Below are positions 53,604 through 62,407 of a stretch of 64,000 nt of DNA, one piece after another. The notes below the pieces were generated by a model. The model did not search any database. It was given only the letters and a program-made list of their open reading frames with translations, and was not told the DNA's origin. Position numbers and translations under genes: made by a program. Position 1 is the first letter of the stretch. Each line of letters begins with the position of its first letter. Source of the DNA: Verrucomicrobiota bacterium (GTDB lineage: Bacteria; Verrucomicrobiota; Verrucomicrobiia; Opitutales; UBA953); contig VHCL01000003.1 in the NCBI GenBank assembly GCA_016871725.1, positions 59,714 through 123,713 on the forward strand, given 5' to 3'.

Positions 53604-55328
53604 TCAGTTGCCGGCCTTGTCGAGGAGGTCGCCGAGACTGTTGAAGTCTCCGCTGCCCGACGACGAGGAGGACGAGGACGAGCCGCCGGCCGAGGGGGCC
53701 GGGGCGCCGCCGGTCGACGGACCCTTGATGCGGTCGTAGCTGGTGATCTCGGCCTGCAGGCGCTCGGCGTCGTAGTTCGCGGCCTTGATCGAGAGACCGA
53801 TGCGGCGGTCTTCCTTGTCGATCTTGATGACGCGGGCGGTGACTTCCTGGCCGACCTTGACGACGTCCTTGACGTTCTCGACGCGCTGTTCGGCGAGCTG
53901 GGAGACGTGGACGAGGCCGTCGATCTCATCGGAGAGCTCGATGAAGGCGCCGAAGTTCGCGATCTTGGAGACCTTGCCGTTGACGAGGTCGCCGATGCGG
54001 TACTTGCGGTCGATCTCGGACCACGGGTCGGTCTGGGTCTGCTTGACGCCCAGGGAGATGCGCTGCTGGTCGACGTCGACGTCGAGCACGATGGCTTCCA
54101 CGTCGTCGCCCTTCTTCATGACTTCGGCCGGGTTGTTGATGCGGCGCGTCCAGCTCATGTCGGACACGTGCACCATGCCGTCGATGCCGTCTTCCAGCTC
54201 GACGAAGGCGCCGTAGTTGGTGAGGTTGCGCACCTTGCCGCGGACGCGGGCGCCCACCGGGTAGTTGTGGCGGACCTTCTCCCACGGATTGGTCTCCAGC
54301 TGGCGGATGCCGAGGGAGATCTTCTGCTCCTCCTTGTTGAAGTTGAGGATGACCGCGTCGACTTCCTGGCCGACCTTGAGGATGTCGGACGGCTTCTGGA
54401 CACGCTTGGTCCAGGAGAGCTCGGAGACGTGGACGAGGCCTTCGACGCCGCCTTCGATCTCGATGAAAGCTCCGTAGGCGACGAGGTTGACGACCTTGCC
54501 GTGGACCTTCTGGCCGACGGGGTAGCGCTTCTCGATGCCTTCCCACGGGTTGGGCTGGGTCTGCTTGAGGCCGAGGGAGACGCGCTCGCGCTCGCGGTCG
54601 ACTTCGACGACCATGACGGAGATCTCCTCGCCGACCTTGACGACCTCGCTCGGGTGGCCGATGCGGCCCCAGGACATGTCGGTCACGTGCAGCAGGCCGT
54701 CCAGACCGTCGAGGTCCACGAACGCGCCGTAGTCGGTGATGTTCTTGACGACGCCGCGGCGGATGACGCCCGGCTTGACCTCCTCGAGGAGCTTGCGACG
54801 GCTTTCGCCGCGCTGTTCTTCGATGAGCTCGCGACGGGAGACCACGAGGTTCTTCTTCTCCTTGTTGATCTTGATGATCTTGAAGTCGAAGGTCTGGCCC
54901 ACGAACTGCTCGAGGTTCTTGGGCGGGTTGACGTCGATCTGGGAGGAAGGCATGAACGCGTCGACGCCGACGGAGACGATGAGGCCGCCCTTCACGATGG
55001 ACTTGACGCGGCCCTGGACGATGGAGCCTTCCTGGCAGTTGGCTTCGATGCTCTCCCACTTGCGGATCTGCTGGGCGCGGTCGTAGGAGACGGTCGGGGT
55101 GCCGTCCTTGTTCTCAAGCTTCTCGAGGTAGACCTCGAGCTGCATGCCGACCTGGATTTCGGCCATGTCGGGGAATTCGGTCTGGGGGATGAATCCCTCG
55201 GACTTGCCGCTGATGTCCACGACGACGAACTTGTCTTCGCGGATCTCGGTGACCGTGGCGGTGATCACGGAGTGTTGCTTGAGCGCGCCGAAATTGGATT
55301 CGGCGAGCAGTTTTTCCATTAGGCTCAT
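53604..55328 (-). CDS. rpsA: Ribosomal protein bS1
   Basis: S1 recruits mRNA to the 30S subunit, particularly leaderless or weak Shine-Dalgarno messages. The 574-residue protein has six S1 (OB-fold) domains, the later four marked by GAFV.L and HVS.. motifs such as YGAFVDLDGLDGLLHVTDMSW and YGAFVELEDGIDGMVHVSDMSW, followed by a Ser-rich tail. I chose the ATG at 55328 (MSLMEKLLAES); a GTG 31 codons upstream would add an unusual Ser/Pro/Lys stretch. No Shine-Dalgarno precedes it, as is usual for rpsA. Its 184-base leader is the longest gap in the window. Confidence 0.97.
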   Translation of the reverse strand: MSLMEKLLAESNFGALKQHSVITATVTEIREDKFVVVDISGKSEGFIPQTEFPDMAEIQVGMQLEVYLEKLENKDGTPTVSYDRAQQIRKWESIEANCQEGSIVQGRVKSIVKGGLIVSVGVDAFMPSSQIDVNPPKNLEQFVGQTFDFKIIKINKEKKNLVVSRRELIEEQRGESRRKLLEEVKPGVIRRGVVKNITDYGAFVDLDGLDGLLHVTDMSWGRIGHPSEVVKVGEEISVMVVEVDRERERVSLGLKQTQPNPWEGIEKRYPVGQKVHGKVVNLVAYGAFIEIEGGVEGLVHVSELSWTKRVQKPSDILKVGQEVDAVILNFNKEEQKISLGIRQLETNPWEKVRHNYPVGARVRGKVRNLTNYGAFVELEDGIDGMVHVSDMSWTRRINNPAEVMKKGDDVEAIVLDVDVDQQRISLGVKQTQTDPWSEIDRKYRIGDLVNGKVSKIANFGAFIELSDEIDGLVHVSQLAEQRVENVKDVVKVGQEVTARVIKIDKEDRRIGLSIKAANYDAERLQAEITSYDRIKGPSTGGAPAPSAGGSSSSSSSSGSGDFNSLGDLLDKAGN

Positions 55329-55512
55329 GTTGTTTTCGGACTGTTTGTCCTGGCCGTCGCGGAGGACGTTTCCAGGGTTTGGTTGGTTTTTGGGTTTTCC
55401 CTCCGGAGATTCCGCCGACACATGCCGACGGGCCGAAAGGAAGGTCTAACGAACTGTCCGTCCGACCGGTTGGCAAGCGGATTCTGGGCCTCGCGCGGGC
55501 GGAAAAGCGGCC

Positions 55513-56484
55513 TCAGCGGCCCGTTTTGGCCGCCGGCCGGACCCGGCCGGCGTAGTCGCCCACGGCCGCCGCGATGGCCTCGGCGATCTTCTGGCGGTAG
55601 GCGCCGTCGGCGATGAGGGCGCCTTCGCGGCGGCTCGACATGAAGCCGCCTTCGATGAGGACGCCCGGGCAGGAGAGGGTGCGCAGGACCGCGAACCGGG
55701 CGCGGCGGACGCCCCGGTCGTCGGCGCCGGTGGCGCGGATCATCCGTCGCTGGATGCTCCAAGCGAGCAGGGCGTTGGCGGAGTCGAAACGGTTGCCGGG
55801 TTCGGCGGCGGTCGTCGACTTGGCCTTGCCGGCGTTGGTCGAGCGCTGGCCCGCGGGGGTCAGGCAGTAGGTCTCGACGCCGTCGGCGCTGGTGTCGCCG
55901 GCGGGGCCGGCGTTGTAATGGAGGCTGATGAAGAGGTCGGCGCCCAGCTTGCCCGCGAGCGCGGCCCGGTCATCGAGATCGAGGAAGACGTCCTTGGTCC
56001 GGGTGAAGAAGACTTCATAGCCTTGCTTCTCGAGCAGGATCTTGAGTCGCGCGGCGGTGTCGAGCGTGGCCGACTTCTCGGTGTACTTGAGGGGGCCGTT
56101 GACCTTGCCGGTGTCCTTGCCCCCGTGGCCGGGGTCGAGCAGGATGCGCCGCGGCGCGTTCCGCGGGCCGTCCCAGAACAGCGGCACGAAGACCTTGTCG
56201 TAGTCCCGCTTGGAGATCGTGAGGTGGCCGCGCTGCGAGCCGACGGGGTCGTCGAGCATCACCTTGATGCCGTCGACGACGACGTGGTCGCGGCTGTATT
56301 CGGCGTAGAGGCCCAGGCCGCCGCGGGTGGCGTAACGTTCGGAGGACCGCCCGTCGCCGCCCTGACGGGCCGCGTCGCGCAGGCCGAGCTGCCGCACGGA
56401 TTCGCCGAGGAGATAGTCCGTCGAGGCGGCGCGGAGCAGGGCGCCGGCGGCCAGGAGCAGGAGGATCGCCGCGATGCGCCGCAC
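55513..56484 (-). CDS. N-acetylmuramoyl-L-alanine amidase (Amidase_3)
   Basis: The enzyme splits the bond between MurNAc and the stem peptide in the periplasm. The 323-residue protein has a signal peptide (MRRIAAILLLLAAGALLRAAS) and the zinc amidase domain from about 110: LDPGHGGKDTG, the zinc glutamate in YTEKSATLDTA, SLHYNAG and a catalytic glutamate in LIEGGFMS. The start is GTG. It follows infC by four bases, so the wall hydrolase is cotranscribed with an initiation factor gene. Confidence 0.92.
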   Translation of the reverse strand: MRRIAAILLLLAAGALLRAASTDYLLGESVRQLGLRDAARQGGDGRSSERYATRGGLGLYAEYSRDHVVVDGIKVMLDDPVGSQRGHLTISKRDYDKVFVPLFWDGPRNAPRRILLDPGHGGKDTGKVNGPLKYTEKSATLDTAARLKILLEKQGYEVFFTRTKDVFLDLDDRAALAGKLGADLFISLHYNAGPAGDTSADGVETYCLTPAGQRSTNAGKAKSTTAAEPGNRFDSANALLAWSIQRRMIRATGADDRGVRRARFAVLRTLSCPGVLIEGGFMSSRREGALIADGAYRQKIAEAIAAAVGDYAGRVRPAAKTGR

Positions 56485-56488
56485 GGGC

Positions 56489-57163
56489 TTATTCGGCGTC
56501 GCCTTCTTCGTTGTCCACCGCCGAATCGTCCTCGCCGTCCTCTTCGCCCGGGGCTTCGTTGTGCACGAGCTTGCGCTTGTTCTGCTGGACGGGGGTGAGG
56601 CCGACGACGATGGCGCGGCCGGAGCGCTTCGGCTCGTTGTCGCGCGTGCTGATGTGCGTCAGGGCCTCGATGGCCTTGGTGATGGTGGCGACGCCGATCT
56701 CCGGGTGCTCGAGCTCGCGGTAGCGGTACTGGAGCAGCAGCTTCACCTTGTGGCCGTGGAAGAGGAAGTTCTCGGCGCGGCGGACCTTGATGAAGAGGTC
56801 GTGGTCGTCGATGCGGGGACGGAGCTTGATCTCCTTCACCTTGGAGGCCGACTTCTGATGCTTGTGCTTCTTGGCCTCCTCGTAGAGGTACTTGCCGTAT
56901 TCCTGCAGCTTGCAGACGGGCGGCACGGCGGACGCGGCGATCTCGATGAGGTCGACGCCGAACTCGCGGGCGAGGTCGAGCGCCTGCTGGGTGGGCATGA
57001 TGCCCATCATCTCGCCCTTGGGGGAGATGACGCGCACCTCGGTCGCGCGGATGCGGTCGTTGCGCTTGGGCCCTTTGTCTTCTTTGCGGAAGTTGCCGCG
57101 GTTCTGACCCCCGTTATTGTTGTTGTTCGGGCGGGGGCTGTTAGGACGATAGGGCGAAGGCAT
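56489..57163 (-). CDS. infC: Translation initiation factor IF-3
   Basis: IF3 discriminates the initiator tRNA and splits ribosomes. The 224-residue protein has IRATEVRVISPKGEMMGIMPTQQAL, EFGVDLIEIAASAVPPVCKLQEYGKY and GVATITKAIEAL. It carries an Asn/Pro-rich N-terminal extension of about 35 residues (RPNNNNNGGQNRGNF) and an acidic tail (GEEDGEDDSAVDNEEGDAE), beyond the usual ~180. I chose the ATG at 57163; a GTG at 57223 would add 20 residues. It is separated from rpmI-rplT and points the other way. Confidence 0.95.
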   Translation of the reverse strand: MPSPYRPNSPRPNNNNNGGQNRGNFRKEDKGPKRNDRIRATEVRVISPKGEMMGIMPTQQALDLAREFGVDLIEIAASAVPPVCKLQEYGKYLYEEAKKHKHQKSASKVKEIKLRPRIDDHDLFIKVRRAENFLFHGHKVKLLLQYRYRELEHPEIGVATITKAIEALTHISTRDNEPKRSGRAIVVGLTPVQQNKRKLVHNEAPGEEDGEDDSAVDNEEGDAE

Positions 57164-57187
57164 TAGGTACTGCGGTGGTGTCTCGGC

Positions 57188-57206
57188 GTTAAACTCCCTG
57201 TTTAAC
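57188..57206. promoter_or_regulatory. Palindrome upstream of infC
   Basis: GTTAAAC-TCCCT-GTTTAAC is a perfect 7-bp inverted repeat, 25 bases before the infC ATG, and AT-rich in an otherwise GC-rich region. It could be a protein operator or an mRNA hairpin. It does not look like the known L20 leader. Confidence 0.4.
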
Positions 57207-57256
57207 CGCGATGGTTCAAGCACCGATTCACCCCGGCGCCCGCCTCGGCGGCGCGC

Positions 57257-57733
57257 TTACTTCGCCGCGGCGATCGCGGCGAGCAGCTGCTTGCCATGCT
57301 CGGCGGCTTCGACCTTGGGGACGGTGCCGACGAGCTTGCCGTCGCCGTCGAAGAGGTAGGCGGCCCGCAGCGGTCCGAGGTACTTCTTCCCGTACATGGA
57401 CTTCTCGACGATGGCGTCCATGGCCTGGGAGAAGAGGTCCTCCGGGTCCGAGACCAGGGTGAACTTGTAGCCGTGCTTGGCGGCGTACTTGGCATGGGAG
57501 GCGCAGGTGTCCCGGGAGACGGCGATTAACCTAAACCCTTGTCTGACAATGGCTTTCTCGTTCTTGTCCATCTCGGCGGCCTGCTTATCGCAGGCGGAGG
57601 TGTTGTTGCGCATGTAGACCGAGACGATGGTCGGACCGTCCAGCAGGGAGGCGAAGGGCACGTTGACGGCCTTGCCGTCGACGTAGGCGTCCACTTTGAA
57701 GGTCAGTTTGGGCTTTTTTCCGAGGGAAAGCAT
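57257..57733 (-). CDS. Bcp/Tpx-like peroxiredoxin (AhpC/TSA family)
   Basis: The 158-residue thioredoxin-fold protein has an AhpC/TSA arrangement with the peroxidatic cysteine probably in RNNTSACDKQA (like BCP T..C), then RLIAVSRDT and FTLVSDPEDL. The usual resolving cysteine five residues after the first is absent; the only other Cys is in DTCASH, so the cycle may be 1-Cys or atypical. It removes peroxides in the cytoplasm. The start ATG at 57733 is chosen because the track's longer frame reads into noncoding sequence. Confidence 0.8.
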   Translation of the reverse strand: MLSLGKKPKLTFKVDAYVDGKAVNVPFASLLDGPTIVSVYMRNNTSACDKQAAEMDKNEKAIVRQGFRLIAVSRDTCASHAKYAAKHGYKFTLVSDPEDLFSQAMDAIVEKSMYGKKYLGPLRAAYLFDGDGKLVGTVPKVEAAEHGKQLLAAIAAAK

Positions 57734-57895
57734 GGTTTTGAGGGTTGGGTGCAGGGCAGGGGAGCGGGCTTGGCCGGGAATGTCAAACGGCCGGCCCGAT
57801 CCGCCCAGGTCCGGAAAGTGCGGACTTCTCCGCGCGGGCGGCCCTTTCCCCTTTACAAGTCCCCGCCGACACCCTTTGTTCCGACCCTTTCCGCC

Positions 57896-58087
57896 ATGCA
57901 AAAGACCCGCAAGTCCATCTCCAAGCGTTTCAAGGTGACCGGCACCGGCAAAGTGATGCGCCGCTCCCCCAACACCCGCCACTTGCTGAGCTCCAAGTCC
58001 CGCAAGCAGCGCCGTCGCGCCAACAAGGCCAAGCGCGTCGACTCCGGCTTCGAGAAGAAGATGCTGGCCTCGATGCCTTTCGCCTAA
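57896..58087 (+). CDS. rpmI: Ribosomal protein bL35
   Basis: The 63-residue product begins MQKTRKSISKRFKVTGTGKVMRR and contains SPNTRHLLSSKSRKQRRRANKAKRV, the bL35 pattern. It is followed by rplT after 82 bases. The ATG at 57896 is about 160 bases from the divergent peroxiredoxin start; the ORF track shows it only as the end of a longer false frame. Confidence 0.95.
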   Translation: MQKTRKSISKRFKVTGTGKVMRRSPNTRHLLSSKSRKQRRRANKAKRVDSGFEKKMLASMPFA

Positions 58088-58169
58088 GCCGGCGACCCAC
58101 TTTTGGCCGAACGGGTGTTCATTAAGGCGACCCCGAGGCCACTAACCCAAACCCAAAACACATACCAAC

Positions 58170-58526
<357 letters not shown>

Positions 58527-58547
58527 GACGACCTCACGTCCCTTCAC

Positions 58548-58579
58548 GAAGCCCCGGCCCTCCGGGGCTTCTTTGTTTT
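58548..58579 (+). terminator. Rho-independent terminator after rplT
   Basis: A 10-bp stem GAAGCCCCGG/CCGGGGCTTC with a CCCT loop is followed by TTTGTTTT. It lies 21 bases after rplT and about 50 bases before pheS, so pheST transcription needs either read-through or a promoter in that short gap. Confidence 0.85.
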
Positions 58580-58628
58580 CAGGGTGCTTTCGCTTGCCGA
58601 CTTTCTCCGCCAACGCACAAATCAACCC

Positions 58629-59669
58629 ATGCAGCAGCAGCTCGCCCAACTCGTCGCCGCCGCCACCCAGGAAGCCTCCGCCGTCGCCACCCGCGCCGAG
58701 CTCGAGGCCTTCAAGGCGCGCGTCGTCGGCCCCAACGGCTCCCTGACCCAGGTGATGAAGGGGATGGCCGCCCTCTCGAAGGAAGAACGCCCCGTCGTGG
58801 GCAAGCTCATCAACGAGGCGAAGAAGTCCGTCGAGGAGCTCCTCGCCGCCCTCCTGGTGAAGGTCGAGAACGCCGAGATCGCCGCCGCCCTCGGCGCGCC
58901 CGTCGACCCGACCCTGCCGAGCCCCGACGCTCCGGCCGGCTCGCTCCACCCGCTCTCCCGCACCCGTGAGCGCATCCTGGCTTCCTTCCGCAAGCTGGGC
59001 TTCGTCGTCGCCGAAGGCCCCGAGGTCGAGACGGAGTGGCATTGCTTCGACGCCCTCAACACGCCCGCCGACCACCCGGCCCGCGACATGCAGGACACGC
59101 TCTACATGCCGAAGGCCTTCCGCTCCGCCGACGCCCCGCGCAAGGCCGACGAGGCCATCCTCCTCCGCACGCACACCTCCAGCGTGCAGGTCCGCACGAT
59201 GCTCTCGCGCAAGCCGCCCTTCCGCATCGTCGCCCCGGGCCGCTGCTTCCGACGCGACGCGGTCGACGCGACGCACTCCGCCAACTTCCACCAGGTCGAA
59301 GGGCTCTGGATCGACCGCAACGTGACCCTCGCCGACCTCCGCGGCGTGCTCGACTTCTTCGTGAAGGAGACCTTCGGCGCCGACGCCGAGATCCGCCTGC
59401 GTCCGTCCTTCTTCCCGTTCACGGAACCGTCCTTCGAGATGGACCTCCGCTCGCCCAACCTGGGCCGTCTTTCCGACCGCTGGCTGGAGATCATGGGCTG
59501 CGGCCTCGTCGACCCGAAGGTCCTCGAGCTCTGCGGCCTCGATCCGCAGGAATGGTCGGGACTCGCCTTCGGCCTCGGTCTCGAGCGCATCGCGATGCTG
59601 GTCCACGGCATCGACGACATCCGTCACTTCTACAACAACGACACGCGCTTCCTGCGCCAGTTCGCCTAA
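58629..59669 (+). CDS. pheS: Phenylalanyl-tRNA synthetase alpha subunit
   Basis: PheS is the catalytic subunit of the (alpha-beta)2 PheRS. The 346-residue protein has an N-terminal coiled coil (about 1-90), class II motif 2 RCFRRDAVDATHSANFHQVEG, and motif 3 GLAFGLGLERIAML. HPLSRTRERI and FPFTEPSFEMDL are family-typical. I chose the ATG at 58629; the track's GTG at 58584 lies nearly in the terminator. Three bases separate it from pheT. Confidence 0.97.
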   Translation: MQQQLAQLVAAATQEASAVATRAELEAFKARVVGPNGSLTQVMKGMAALSKEERPVVGKLINEAKKSVEELLAALLVKVENAEIAAALGAPVDPTLPSPDAPAGSLHPLSRTRERILASFRKLGFVVAEGPEVETEWHCFDALNTPADHPARDMQDTLYMPKAFRSADAPRKADEAILLRTHTSSVQVRTMLSRKPPFRIVAPGRCFRRDAVDATHSANFHQVEGLWIDRNVTLADLRGVLDFFVKETFGADAEIRLRPSFFPFTEPSFEMDLRSPNLGRLSDRWLEIMGCGLVDPKVLELCGLDPQEWSGLAFGLGLERIAMLVHGIDDIRHFYNNDTRFLRQFA

Positions 59670-59672
59670 GCC

Positions 59673-62108
59673 ATGAAAGTCTCCTTCCAAGCCCTCTCCC
59701 GCCACCTCGACCTCGCCGGCGTCACCCCCGAGCGCGTCGCGGAGGTCCTCCCGATGCTCGGCCTCGAGGTGGAGTCGGTCACGACCTTCGGCCTCGCCCC
59801 GCTGCCCCTCGCGGTGGTCGCCGAGATCAAGTCCTTCGAGAAGCACCCGAAGGCCGACCGACTCAGCGTCTGCCAGGTCGACGCGGGCGAAGGCTCGCTC
59901 CGCCAGATCGTCTGCGGCGCCAAGAACTTCAAGGCCGGCGACCGCGTGCCGGTCGCCCTCCCGGGCACGGTCATGCCCGGCGGTTTCGAGATCAAGGTCT
60001 CGAAGCTCCGCGACGTCGATTCGGCGGGCATGATGTGCTCCTCCGAGGAACTCGGCCTCGGCAAGGGCGAGGACGGCCTGCTCATCCTGACGCCGCGCCA
60101 GCCCGCCGTCGGCACGCCGCTCAATTCCCTCTACGGCGCGCCGGACACGGTGCTCGAGATCTCGGTGACCCCGAACCGCGGCGATTGCCTCGGCCTCCGC
60201 GGCGTCGCCCGCGACCTCGCCGCCGCGCTGGGCCTCACGCTCAAGCCGCTCACGGTGAAGACCGCCGCCGGCCTCGCCGCCGCGCCCGCCGCCGCCGACG
60301 CGGTGAAGTTCGTCCGCTCGTCCTCCGAGTTCTGCCCTTATTACACGCTCCGCACGCTGAAGAACGTGAAGGTCGGTCCGAGCCCCGCCTGGCTCCGTCG
60401 CGACCTCGAGGCCGCCGGCCTCCGTCCGATCAACAACGTGGTCGACATCACCAACTGGGTGCTGCTCGAACTCGGCCAGCCGCTCCACGCGTTCGATGCG
60501 CAGAAAGTCTCCGAAGGCATCGAAGCCCGTCCGGCCCGCGAAGGCGAAGAGATCGTCCTGCTCGACGGCAAGAAGGTGAAGCTCGAGCCCGGCGTCTGCG
60601 TCATCGCCGACGCCCGGCGCCCGCTCGTCGTCGCCGGCGTGATGGGCGGCGCCGATTCCGGCGTGACCGAAGCCACGACCGACGTCCTCCTGGAGGCCGC
60701 CTGGTTCCGCCCCGGCGAGATCCGCCGCGTCGCCCGCCGCCTCGGCGTCTCGACCGATTCCTCCCATCGTTTCGCCCGTGACGTGGATCCGGCCGGCGTC
60801 GAGCTCGCCTCCCGCCTCGCCACGGACCTCCTCGTCGAGCTCGCCGGCGCCCAGGTCGTCGGCCTCGCCGTCGCCGTCGGCCAGCCTCCGCGCGCCGACG
60901 TCACCATCGAGCTTCCGGCCGGCTACGTCGCCGCGAAGCTCGGCACGCCGGTCGCCGACGCCGACGTCGACGCGGCCTTCGCCCGCCTGGGCTTCACGGT
61001 GCAGCCTTCCGCCGCCGGCACTTCCGTGCGGGTGCCTTCGTTCCGCTCCGACGTGACCCGTCCGATCGACCTCGTCGAGGAATTCATCCGCATCCACGGC
61101 ACCGACAAGGTGCCCGCCGGCCGCCCGATCGCCCCGCTGCCGGGCGAGGAGGACGCCCTGACGTCCGTCTTCACCCGCGAAGTCTCGGCCCGCCTCGTCG
61201 GCGCCGGTTTCACGGAGTGCTGCCACTACTCGCTCCGCGACGCCGCGGAACTCGAACGCACCCTCGGCGCCGACAAGGCCGCCCTGGTCGCGATGGACAA
61301 TCCGCTGACCGCCGAGCAGACGCACCTGCGCGCTTCGCTCGTCCCCGGCCTCGCCGGCGCCCTCGCGCTCAATCTCTCGGTGCATGCCGACCCGCGCGGC
61401 CTCTTCGAGGTCGGCACGGTCTTCCGCCCGCAGGCCGACGGCACGGTCCGCGAATTCCTCTCGGTCGCCTTCGCGATCGTCGCCGAACCGGTGACGCGTT
61501 CCTGGAAATCCCGCGAGGCCTTCGACGCCCCCCGCGCCAAGCGCCTGCTGCAGGACGCCGCCGCGCTCGCCGGCGTCGCCTCCGTGCGGCTTTCGTTCGC
61601 CGCCGCCACGGGCGGTCTCTGGCAGGCCGGCCACGCCGCCGCCCTCGTCGACCGCGGCCGCGCCGCGGAAGGCGCCTGCGGCGTCCTCGACCTCCGCTGG
61701 ACCCGTTCGCTCGGCCTGAAGAGCTCCGTCATCGCCGGCGAAGTCTGCTTCCCGCGCACGGCCTTCGCCGAAGCCCGCAAGGTGCCGCGCTTCGAGGCCT
61801 TCTCGTCCTTCCCGCCCGTCACCAAGGACGTCGCGGTCATCGTCCCGGTCGGCGTCGCCGCCGCCGAAGTCGAAAGCCGCGTCCGTCAGGGCGCCTCCAA
61901 GGCCGCCGGCAAGGAGTTCGCCCTGGAGTCGGTCAACTGCTTCGACGTCTTCACCGGCCCGGGCCTGCCCGAAGCCCACCGCAGCCTCGCCTTCGAGATC
62001 CGCTGGCGCCATGCGGCCCGCACGCTCACCGACGAGGAGACCAACCAAGCCCTCGGCGTGGTCATCGCGACGCTCGAGAAGGGCGCCGGCTGGACCGTCC
62101 GCCGCTGA
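59673..62108 (+). CDS. pheT: Phenylalanyl-tRNA synthetase beta subunit
   Basis: The 811-residue protein has the expected order: N-terminal region, tRNA-binding EMAP-like domain (about 45-150, VAEIKSFEKHPKADRLSVCQVD), the B3/B4 editing domain near 200-370 (PNRGDCLGLRGVARDLAAALG), B5, a catalytic-like core with motif-like RASLVPGLAGALALN, and a C-terminal ferredoxin-fold anticodon-binding domain (FSSFPPVTKDVAVIVP). The length is normal. It is cotranscribed with pheS and is six bases from gatC. Confidence 0.97.
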   Translation: MKVSFQALSRHLDLAGVTPERVAEVLPMLGLEVESVTTFGLAPLPLAVVAEIKSFEKHPKADRLSVCQVDAGEGSLRQIVCGAKNFKAGDRVPVALPGTVMPGGFEIKVSKLRDVDSAGMMCSSEELGLGKGEDGLLILTPRQPAVGTPLNSLYGAPDTVLEISVTPNRGDCLGLRGVARDLAAALGLTLKPLTVKTAAGLAAAPAAADAVKFVRSSSEFCPYYTLRTLKNVKVGPSPAWLRRDLEAAGLRPINNVVDITNWVLLELGQPLHAFDAQKVSEGIEARPAREGEEIVLLDGKKVKLEPGVCVIADARRPLVVAGVMGGADSGVTEATTDVLLEAAWFRPGEIRRVARRLGVSTDSSHRFARDVDPAGVELASRLATDLLVELAGAQVVGLAVAVGQPPRADVTIELPAGYVAAKLGTPVADADVDAAFARLGFTVQPSAAGTSVRVPSFRSDVTRPIDLVEEFIRIHGTDKVPAGRPIAPLPGEEDALTSVFTREVSARLVGAGFTECCHYSLRDAAELERTLGADKAALVAMDNPLTAEQTHLRASLVPGLAGALALNLSVHADPRGLFEVGTVFRPQADGTVREFLSVAFAIVAEPVTRSWKSREAFDAPRAKRLLQDAAALAGVASVRLSFAAATGGLWQAGHAAALVDRGRAAEGACGVLDLRWTRSLGLKSSVIAGEVCFPRTAFAEARKVPRFEAFSSFPPVTKDVAVIVPVGVAAAEVESRVRQGASKAAGKEFALESVNCFDVFTGPGLPEAHRSLAFEIRWRHAARTLTDEETNQALGVVIATLEKGAGWTVRR

Positions 62109-62113
62109 TCCCC

Positions 62114-62404
62114 ATGGCCGAAGGTTTCGACATCGACCACCTCGCGAAGCTCGCCCGCCTCAGCCTCACGGCCGAGGAGAAGGCGCTCTACTCCTCGCAG
62201 CTCAGCCAGATCCTGGGCCACTTCCAGGCGCTGGCGCAGGCCGACCTCCCCGCGACGATCGACGACGCCCGCGTCGTCGACGAGGCCGCGCTCCGCTCCG
62301 ACGCGCCGGGTCCGGTCCTCGGCGCCGAAGCCGTCACCCGCATCGCCCCCGCCGCGCGCGACGGGCAGATCTCCGTCCCGCGCGTCGTGGACGACGAATC
62401 CTGA
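62114..62404 (+). CDS. gatC: Asp-tRNA(Asn)/Glu-tRNA(Gln) amidotransferase subunit C
   Basis: The 96-residue GatC stabilises GatA in the GatCAB enzyme, which makes Asn-tRNA or Gln-tRNA from mischarged precursors. The protein has the family start FDIDHLAKLARLSLTAEEKALYSSQLSQIL and a proline/acidic tail. It is in the ORF track only within a longer frame. The ATG at 62114 follows pheT by five bases. Confidence 0.93.
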   Translation: MAEGFDIDHLAKLARLSLTAEEKALYSSQLSQILGHFQALAQADLPATIDDARVVDEAALRSDAPGPVLGAEAVTRIAPAARDGQISVPRVVDDES

Positions 62405-62407
62405 GCC

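Noticed and set aside
52092-55322. 1076-residue plus-strand ORF with repeat-like Val/Asp/Leu segments
   Set aside because: The apparent repeats mirror the six S1 domains of rpsA on the opposite strand, so they are shadows of a real repeat protein.
58527-58628. T-box or Phe-leader attenuator before pheS
   Set aside because: No T-box sequence or Phe-rich leader ORF is visible; only a plain terminator.
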